A stretch of DNA of 64,000 nt from NCBI GenBank assembly GCA_026390165.1, contig JAPLGM010000024.1:1-64000 (forward strand). The letters run 5' to 3'. Source of the stretch: Campylobacterales bacterium. Lineage in GTDB: Bacteria; Campylobacterota; Campylobacteria; Campylobacterales; Sulfurimonadaceae. The notes under the pieces were generated by a model that ran no database searches, was not told the DNA's origin, and was given only the letters and a program-made list of their open reading frames with translations. Below are positions 58,306 to 64,000 of this stretch, one piece after another; the stretch's first letter is position 1; every line of letters starts with the position of its first letter. Position numbers and translations under genes: made by a program.

Positions 58306-60354
58306 GTGTTTACACGATCCCTTATCCTCCTTAGCTTTACGTTCTCGCTGGCTTGTGCAGAAGAGATTCTTACCCTCGATAAAATCCAAGTAGAAGAGAA
58401 TGGCGCAACGCTTGAAGAGCGACGCGATAATTCTATCGCCAAACGTCTTATCAGCGGTGAAGAGTTGACCCAGTATGGGGATCTTAATGCCCTTGAAATT
58501 CTCAAACGAACTCCCGGAGTCACCATTGCCGATGGAAAAGGTAAAAAATCGGCTCCCGGAAAAGGGTACACGGTGGTATTAATCGACGGAGAGGAGACAA
58601 CAACGTCCAAGCGTGTCAATCCGTTGGAACAAATCTCCCCTGATATGATAGAACGCATCGAGGTGATGACGAACGGTTCGGCCGAGTATACGGCAGAATC
58701 GATGGGGGGGATTGTCAATATCGTCCTTAAAGTCCCTAAGTCAGCAGGGCAAACCATTGCCAAAATGACGATAGGAAGTTATGGTGGGGATCTCCCCATG
58801 GAGTCTCTCTTTCTTCAACGTGAGGGGAAATCGGGAAAATTAGCCTATCTTTTCAATGTCACTGCCGCCGATAACCGACAGCTCGATAGCTCCTCAACCT
58901 CGAAGCAAAGTGCAGCCTCTAGGAGTGAGGAGAATAGAGCTACTGAGGGACGCTATCAAACACTCAACGCAACAATCAAGCTGATCTATACCCCATCCTC
59001 CAGAGATAAATATACCTATAACGGCTCCATAGGTCTAAACAGTACGAACAGCGATATGAACACCAAACCCGATTCTTTAACTACAACCGATCAATCGAAA
59101 GGGGCAATGGTATGGTCAAGTATCAAAGGGGAACACCATCTCTCCAGCACAGAGCTGTTGGAATGGAAGCTCAAATTTCACCAAAACGATGATAATGGTG
59201 ACTCTACATCATTGCAATCTTCGCCTATCGTAACCAATCAAAAACAAAAAGATAATGGTTCTATCCGCATACTTGGGGCTGAGGGGATTTATTCACGTGC
59301 TATTGGGGATCATTTTATCAAAACAGGGGCAGAACTAAAACGACAAAATCAGCGTGATGAGGTGACTTTGTACGGTACGTCAATCCCCACTTCTCTTAAT
59401 ACGACTCAAATGCGTCAAGATAAAGGTTCTCTCTATTTTCAAGACGAGATTAGTGTCGGTGATTCAACTGTCGTGACTCCGGGGGTACGGTATGAAAATG
59501 TTTCACGGGATTTTGGAACAGCCTCTACTATTGATTATTTCGCCCCATCAGTGCATCTCCTTCATCACCTAACTCCTAGCGATAATATCAGAGCGAGTAT
59601 TGCCAAAACAGTAAAACTTCCTACCCTTAATCAGCTCTCTACGCTCACGGACAGCTCATTGGAGCGTAATGACATCGTCCATCCCGATCTCATCGGCAAT
59701 GCGAACCTTACCGAAGAGAAAGCTCTTAGCACTGAACTTCGATATGAGCACTATTTTGAGAACAAAGGGATAGTGAGTGTTGGGGGATTCTATCGAAATA
59801 TCGACGACAAGATTGAAAATGTTATAAAATTGGATGCGGCGACTTCACGCTATACTCAAACACCTGAAAATGCAGGGCAAGGGAACTTGTGGGGAGTGGA
59901 GTTGGAACTCAAAAAATCGCTGAGTGCGTATATGGAAGGGTTGGGAATGTTCGCCAACGCAACATTTCAAGACTCTTCCCTCACCAATAGAACAACAGGA
60001 GTGAAACGCCCCATCAAACAAACAAGTAATTTTCTCTCGAATATAGGGATAGACCACACACTAAAAGCCTATAAATTGACCTATGGAGCTGCTTATCGTT
60101 ATGTCGGTGGATACGATGATCCGATGGAATATCAGCTTTCCCAATCGCAAAAAGGGTACGGTGCTCTTGACCTTTATGCGAGTAAACGACTTGATAAAAC
60201 TTTCAAATTTCAACTCAATGTGAAAAATATTACCAGTACGACGGTAAAGATGAGATCGAATAGTTATGATGGTGTAGGAGCTCTAAGCACAACTCAACTT
60301 GATAAAATACATTCCAAACCGCAAATCCTTGTGATGGTGGAGGGGAAGTGGTAA
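58306..60354 (+). CDS. TonB-dependent outer membrane receptor, third type
   Basis: Translation starts at GTG 58306; only a weak AAAAAGG precedes it. The 682 residues have a signal peptide (cut near ACA-EE), a TonB plug (about 20-150) and a large barrel ending in VMVEGKW. The plug shows LDKIQVEENGATLEERRDN, LNALEILKRTPGV, VVLIDGEETTT, IERIEVMTNGSAEYTAESMGG and VNIVLKV. It differs clearly from the tandem pair at 23.5-27.5 kb and is closer to iron-siderophore-type receptors with the MGGIVNI pattern. Ligand unknown. It is divergent from the GGDEF-like gene. Confidence 0.87.
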   Translation: MFTRSLILLSFTFSLACAEEILTLDKIQVEENGATLEERRDNSIAKRLISGEELTQYGDLNALEILKRTPGVTIADGKGKKSAPGKGYTVVLIDGEETTTSKRVNPLEQISPDMIERIEVMTNGSAEYTAESMGGIVNIVLKVPKSAGQTIAKMTIGSYGGDLPMESLFLQREGKSGKLAYLFNVTAADNRQLDSSSTSKQSAASRSEENRATEGRYQTLNATIKLIYTPSSRDKYTYNGSIGLNSTNSDMNTKPDSLTTTDQSKGAMVWSSIKGEHHLSSTELLEWKLKFHQNDDNGDSTSLQSSPIVTNQKQKDNGSIRILGAEGIYSRAIGDHFIKTGAELKRQNQRDEVTLYGTSIPTSLNTTQMRQDKGSLYFQDEISVGDSTVVTPGVRYENVSRDFGTASTIDYFAPSVHLLHHLTPSDNIRASIAKTVKLPTLNQLSTLTDSSLERNDIVHPDLIGNANLTEEKALSTELRYEHYFENKGIVSVGGFYRNIDDKIENVIKLDAATSRYTQTPENAGQGNLWGVELELKKSLSAYMEGLGMFANATFQDSSLTNRTTGVKRPIKQTSNFLSNIGIDHTLKAYKLTYGAAYRYVGGYDDPMEYQLSQSQKGYGALDLYASKRLDKTFKFQLNVKNITSTTVKMRSNSYDGVGALSTTQLDKIHSKPQILVMVEGKW

Positions 60355-60473
60355 GATTGACGACCAAACCATTAAAAAAGTAAGCTTAAAACGTCACTAT
60401 AGAAAAAAATAATTAACCGATTATAGGATAAGATTGCTACTATTTTAAAATCTAAAATATCGAGGAAATTCAC

Positions 60474-60671
60474 ATGAAAAATAATGAACCTACTTTACGT
60501 TCTATTGAGGACTACGATACTCTCAAGGGATCTAAAAAACGGATCGTTTGGATGGTGATACTTATCGGTCTGCTCATCGGAGCGATTTTTGCTGGAGCGA
60601 AGATTTATTACGGTGAAGCTAATGATACCCTTCCTACGCAGGACTCTATTATTAAAGTGCCTTTGAAATAA
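60474..60671 (+). CDS. small single-span membrane protein, unknown
   Basis: The 65 residues have a charged N-terminus (about 1-23), one membrane helix (about 25-45, VWMVILIGLLIGAIFAGAKI) and a short periplasmic tail. Its TAA overlaps the ATG of the M48 protease by one base, so translation is coupled and it may be a subunit or regulator of that protease. A weak AGGAAATTCAC precedes the ATG. No family known to me. Confidence 0.68.
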   Translation: MKNNEPTLRSIEDYDTLKGSKKRIVWMVILIGLLIGAIFAGAKIYYGEANDTLPTQDSIIKVPLK

Positions 60672-61915
60672 TGGTTGCACTATTAATAGGGATTTATACC
60701 CTCTATATTGTTGTACGCCTTTATGTGAGTGTGATGCAAATAGGGTTTATCAATCAGATGAAGGGTAAAGGGGCGGTGCTGATGGGTGAGCTGGAGTATC
60801 GTGATGCCGCCAATTATGCCGTTGCCAAAGAGAAGCTTTCCATGATCGAAGCGTGTGTAGAGTACGGGCTCTTTTTGGCTTGGATGATGGGGTTGATCTA
60901 TTGGGTTGATTCTCAGCTGATGGGGCAAAGTGTTGCGGTGCAATCGATTGTTGCTGTGGTGGGGATGTTGCTCATCAACTCATTGGTGATGCTCCCCTTT
61001 GGCTGGATTGCGAAATTCAAAATCGACGCGCACTATGGCTTTAACCGCTCAACGACAGGACAGTTTGTCAAAGATACTCTTATAACGACGGTACTAACGG
61101 TGATTATTGGTAGTGCTATCGTATGGATACTCTCAATGATTATGAGCTCTAGTGCGTTGTGGTGGTTATGGAGCTTTAGCTTTATCTTTGGGGTAGTGAT
61201 TGCCCTGAATATGTTTTTTCCGACCGTGCGTGCCCTCTTTTTTGACAAAGTAACACCGTTAGAGAACAGTGAGCTTCGGACGAAAATCGAAGAGCTGATG
61301 GCGAAAACAGGTTTTGTGAGCAGTGGCGTATTTGTAAGTGATGCGAGTAAACGTGATGCGCGTCTCAACGCTTATTTCGGTGGCTTGGGGAAAACAAAAC
61401 GGGTTGTTTTATTCGATACCCTTATCGCAAAACTCTCTCCTTGCGAGCTTGTTGCTGTTTTAGGGCATGAGTTGGGGCATTTCGCTCATGGTGATTTGTA
61501 TAAGAATATTGCAATGGTCGGGGCAATGCTCTTCGGGATGTTTGCCCTTTTTGGGAATATTCCTGATTCTCTCTATATGGAACTTGGGGTTGCGCAGTCA
61601 CCTCATGTCTCTATGATCCTCTTTATATTGCTCTTGCCAATGGTGAGTTTCGCCATTATGCCACTTATGGGGATGATGAGTCGTCACAATGAATACGAAG
61701 CAGATCGTACGGGGGCGGAACTGGGAGGTGCTGAATATCTCGTTAATGCACTCAAGAAATTGGTAACGGAAAACAAAAGCTTCCCGTTGTCCCATCCGTT
61801 GTACCGCTTTTTTCACACGACCCATCCCCCTGTGATTGATCGTCTTCTTGCCTTGGGATATGATATTCGTGTCAATACGGAGGAAGGATACGCTGATCCA
61901 TGCCCCGTACTCTAA
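60671..61915 (+). CDS. M48-family membrane metalloprotease (Ste24-like)
   Basis: The 414 residues have several membrane helices (about 1-20, 60-80, 95-115, 140-165 and 175-195). The zinc site HELGHF is in AVLGHELGHFAHGD (about 263-276), and the third ligand is in NEYEADRTGAELG (about 338-350). This is the CAAX prenyl protease 1 (Ste24) type found widely in bacteria, which probably handles membrane protein quality control. It overlaps prmC by 16 bases and is coupled to the small membrane gene upstream. Confidence 0.9.
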   Translation: MVALLIGIYTLYIVVRLYVSVMQIGFINQMKGKGAVLMGELEYRDAANYAVAKEKLSMIEACVEYGLFLAWMMGLIYWVDSQLMGQSVAVQSIVAVVGMLLINSLVMLPFGWIAKFKIDAHYGFNRSTTGQFVKDTLITTVLTVIIGSAIVWILSMIMSSSALWWLWSFSFIFGVVIALNMFFPTVRALFFDKVTPLENSELRTKIEELMAKTGFVSSGVFVSDASKRDARLNAYFGGLGKTKRVVLFDTLIAKLSPCELVAVLGHELGHFAHGDLYKNIAMVGAMLFGMFALFGNIPDSLYMELGVAQSPHVSMILFILLLPMVSFAIMPLMGMMSRHNEYEADRTGAELGGAEYLVNALKKLVTENKSFPLSHPLYRFFHTTHPPVIDRLLALGYDIRVNTEEGYADPCPVL

Positions 61916-62733
61916 AAGAACTTCATGCTGATATTACGACACTTTTAACGGGGGTCGTTGAGGCTCCTCGCCGTGAAGCGGAGCTTCTCCTTATGGCGTA
62001 TCTTCAAAAAGATCAACTCTATTTCATTACCCACCAAGAAGAGTTTATTGATGATACTGATCCCAAGCTGATTGAGTGGGTAGAGAAGCGACGCCGTAAC
62101 GTCCCCCTTGAATACCTCACAAACCGTGTCAGTTTCTATTCGCGTGAGTTCACTATTGATGAGGGGGCGTTAATACCCCGTCCTGAGACGGAACATCTCA
62201 TTGATGAGGTGCTCTCTCGCGTTTCATCCGATACGACGATAACGATTGTCGAAGTGGGGGTAGGGAGCGGGATTATCTCTATCCTCCTTGCTCTGCATCT
62301 CCCTAATGCCCGTTTTATCGCCGTAGATATTTCACCGCGTGCCTTGAGTGTCGCGCGTCGCAACATTGAGGCGTTTGGCTTGCGTGAGCGAATCGAATTG
62401 CGTGAGGGGGATCTTCTCTCGTGCGTCGATGAAAGAATCGATCTTCTTGTCTCTAATCCCCCCTATATCGCTAACGATGCACCATTGGAATACAATCTCT
62501 CCTACGAGCCTCAAAACGCCCTTTTCGGGGGAACGATAGGGGATGAAATTATTCGTAGACTTTTAGATGAAGTGGTTGTGAGAAAAATTCCGATGTTTGT
62601 GTGTGAAATGGGGTATGATCAACGTTCTCCCGTGCAAGAGTATCTTAAAAATTTTGCGGTACAATCGCTGGAATTTTATAAAGATTACGCCTCGTTTGAT
62701 CGAGGGTTTATTTTAAAGGCAAATCATGAATAA
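61900..62733 (+). CDS. prmC: release factor glutamine methyltransferase
   Basis: The 277 residues have an N-terminal helical domain (about 1-75) and a SAM-binding domain with PRPETEHLIDEVL, VEVGVGSGIISI (motif I), FIAVDISPRALSVARRN and the catalytic NPPYIAND (about 187-194). PrmC methylates the Gln of the GGQ motif in release factors. The gene overlaps its neighbours on both sides (16 and 8 bases), giving a tight operon. Confidence 0.93.
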   Translation: MPRTLKELHADITTLLTGVVEAPRREAELLLMAYLQKDQLYFITHQEEFIDDTDPKLIEWVEKRRRNVPLEYLTNRVSFYSREFTIDEGALIPRPETEHLIDEVLSRVSSDTTITIVEVGVGSGIISILLALHLPNARFIAVDISPRALSVARRNIEAFGLRERIELREGDLLSCVDERIDLLVSNPPYIANDAPLEYNLSYEPQNALFGGTIGDEIIRRLLDEVVVRKIPMFVCEMGYDQRSPVQEYLKNFAVQSLEFYKDYASFDRGFILKANHE

Positions 62734-63211
62734 TCGAAAACTTACCATCGATATGACCTATCTTCTCGCATTGGGGATGAGTATCGGTGCCGTCTTTATT
62801 TTGGGTGCTTTTGTTGCTCCCGTCGTCTTTGGCTCCGAATTGTATTTGAGTATCCCCATCCTCTCACGCTATGAAGAGGGGAAAATTATGGGAGAGATCT
62901 TCCGCCGTTTTAGTTATTGGAGTTATGGCTTGGCTACGGTAATAGCGATTTATGAAGTGTCACGCTACAAAGTGATGCAAATCGATAAAGTCTCGATCCT
63001 CAGTGCCTTTGCCTCTATTGGAACACTTCTTCTCTTTAGTGCTGTTTATGTCCCTAAAATTTTGGAGTATCAATCGCGTGGAGAAGTGGCGATGGATGAT
63101 TCCTTTGAAGCGCTTCATAAAGCAAGTGAACTTGATTTTAAAATTCTCCTTGTCGTATTGACGGTTCTCTTTCTCCGTCGCGCTTACTTGATGATGGCAG
63201 TTAAACGATGA
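62726..63211 (+). CDS. DUF4149-type four-helix membrane protein
   Basis: The 161 residues have four hydrophobic helices (about 10-34, 64-78, 88-106 and 136-152). They include FILGAFVAPVVFGSELYLS, RRFSYWSYGLATVIAIYE and FEALHKASELDFKILL, the pattern of DUF4149/TMEM205-like proteins, which have His and Ser positions in the third to fourth helix region. Function unknown. It overlaps prmC by eight and the ATPase gene by four bases, so it is in the same operon. Confidence 0.8.
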   Translation: MNNRKLTIDMTYLLALGMSIGAVFILGAFVAPVVFGSELYLSIPILSRYEEGKIMGEIFRRFSYWSYGLATVIAIYEVSRYKVMQIDKVSILSAFASIGTLLLFSAVYVPKILEYQSRGEVAMDDSFEALHKASELDFKILLVVLTVLFLRRAYLMMAVKR

Positions 63212-63960
63212 TTCGTTTTGAAAATGTCACCAAAAGCTTCGGTAAGCGTGAAATTCTTCGGGGTGTCAATCTGGAGATAGAGAAAGGAAAAACAACCGTT
63301 ATTTTCGGTGTATCAGGTGGTGGTAAATCAACAATTATTAAACATATGGTAGGATTACTCAAGCCCGATAGCGGAACGATTAGCTACAATGGGGTACGCA
63401 TGGACAATGCCGATGAGCCAACGCTACAAGAAATCCGAAAGAAGATTGGATTTTTGTTTCAAAGTGGTGCACTGTTTGACAGTATGAATATTCGTGGCAA
63501 TGTTGCCTTTCCGATGATTGAACACCAAAAATTAACCCCCAAAGAGCTAGAATATAAAATCGATGAAAAACTTACAATGGTAGGGTTAGATCCCAAAATT
63601 GTTAAATCACTCTATCCTGAAGAGCTTAGTGGTGGGATGCGTAAGCGTGTCGGGCTTGCGCGCACTCTTGCGCTGGAACCTGAAATTATTTTATACGATG
63701 AGCCAACTTCGGGACTTGATCCCGTTACGAGTGATTTTATTACCCAGATGATCTGCCGCTTGCGTGATGAGATGGGGATGACCTCCGTCCTTATTAGTCA
63801 CGATATTGCTGAAAGCTTTAAAGCAGGGGATAACTACGCGATGCTTTTTGATGGGGTGATTGTGGAAGCAGGGGATAAAGAGACGTTTCAAAACTCACCG
63901 AATGAGGTAGTTCAGCAATTTATCCATGCCCGCTCCGAAGGACCGATCGAATTTCATTAA
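63208..63960 (+). CDS. mlaF: MlaF-like ABC ATPase of the phospholipid transport system
   Basis: The 250-residue ATPase shows Walker A GVSGGGKST (about 34-42), LFQSGALFDSM (Q-loop typical of MlaF), signature LSGGMRKRVGLARTL, Walker B ILYDEPTSGLDP and SVLISHD, and a C-terminal tail AEGDKETFQNSPN-like (VEAGDKETFQNSPN). MlaF powers MlaE-MlaD lipid trafficking between inner and outer membrane. The permease mlaE and substrate-binding mlaD are not in the window; they may lie beyond the right edge, or mlaE upstream elsewhere. It closes the operon after the DUF4149 gene. The last 40 bases hold no gene. Confidence 0.87.
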   Translation: MIRFENVTKSFGKREILRGVNLEIEKGKTTVIFGVSGGGKSTIIKHMVGLLKPDSGTISYNGVRMDNADEPTLQEIRKKIGFLFQSGALFDSMNIRGNVAFPMIEHQKLTPKELEYKIDEKLTMVGLDPKIVKSLYPEELSGGMRKRVGLARTLALEPEIILYDEPTSGLDPVTSDFITQMICRLRDEMGMTSVLISHDIAESFKAGDNYAMLFDGVIVEAGDKETFQNSPNEVVQQFIHARSEGPIEFH

Positions 63961-64000
63961 TTTGATACGCATTGGGAATAAAATCCTCAATACTACGCTA

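Noticed and set aside
58269-58763. Minus-strand 164-codon frame opposite the third TonB receptor
   Set aside because: It is Ser/Arg-rich, has no domain, and lies wholly opposite the signal peptide and plug region of a convincing receptor gene.
1-64000. CRISPR arrays, rRNA, tRNA and complete insertion sequences
   Set aside because: Read on both strands; no regularly spaced repeats, no rRNA signatures, no full tRNA cloverleaf and no transposase gene were found.

Overview
The window looks like chromosomal DNA of a Campylobacterota (Epsilonproteobacteria) chemolithotroph, most likely a Sulfuricurvum/Sulfurimonas-type organism. The genus is an inference from gene content and protein style: MlaF, PrmC and M48 neighbours, many c-di-GMP enzymes, Campylobacterota-like porins, and a nitrate uptake cluster with a PP2C/kinase fusion. 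No rRNA, tRNA, CRISPR array or complete insertion sequence was seen.

Layout. 1-6.1 kb: an AT-rich start (a partial gene, a membrane coiled-coil protein and a CheY-like receiver), then mtfA, an HD-GYP protein and a HicAB toxin-antitoxin pair. A family of short palindrome-bounded repeats fills the gaps between these genes. 6.1-15.1 kb: a single-strand block sbcD-sbcC-rhuM/fic-sir2-smc. The last two genes are AT-rich and resemble an NADase plus SMC-ATPase defence pair. A second, degraded copy of the 3' end of sbcC lies between rhuM/fic and sir2, so the sbcC tail appears to have served repeatedly as an insertion dock.

15.1-23.5 kb: nitrate acquisition. A siroheme synthase gene converges on nrtABD plus a porin, and narK, a PP2C-Ser/Thr kinase fusion and an Fe-S type Rrf2 regulator follow upstream. 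The narK and nrtA promoters share two dyad elements. 23.5-31.4 kb: a five-gene same-strand unit with a REC-GGDEF(degenerate)-EAL protein, a YfiR-like periplasmic protein, a histidine kinase and two tandem TonB-dependent receptors of identical length.

31.5-44.1 kb: corA, a PpiC-type isomerase, a FIST-PAS-PAS-HD-GYP protein, a SlyB-like glycine-zipper protein, pgaBCD (PNAG synthesis, no pgaA) and a P2-type ATPase. Promoters of corA, the isomerase and the SlyB-like gene share one 11-bp-period direct-repeat box ten bases upstream of a TATACT -10, like the PhoP box of enterobacteria. 44.1-64 kb: an OM protein, a PAS-GGDEF-EAL protein, a NYN-like protein, an Ibs-like hydrophobic 19-residue peptide with a promoter-terminator RNA in front of it, tex, a chemoreceptor, a TolC-MacA-ABC-permease efflux operon, a third TonB receptor, and a tight operon of an M48 protease, prmC, a DUF4149 protein and mlaF.

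Signalling theme: four predicted c-di-GMP phosphodiesterases (two HD-GYP, two EAL) and three degenerate GGDEF domains occur here, with no intact diguanylate cyclase, beside the PNAG genes that c-di-GMP normally activates. All calls come from reading the sequence; no database search was run.
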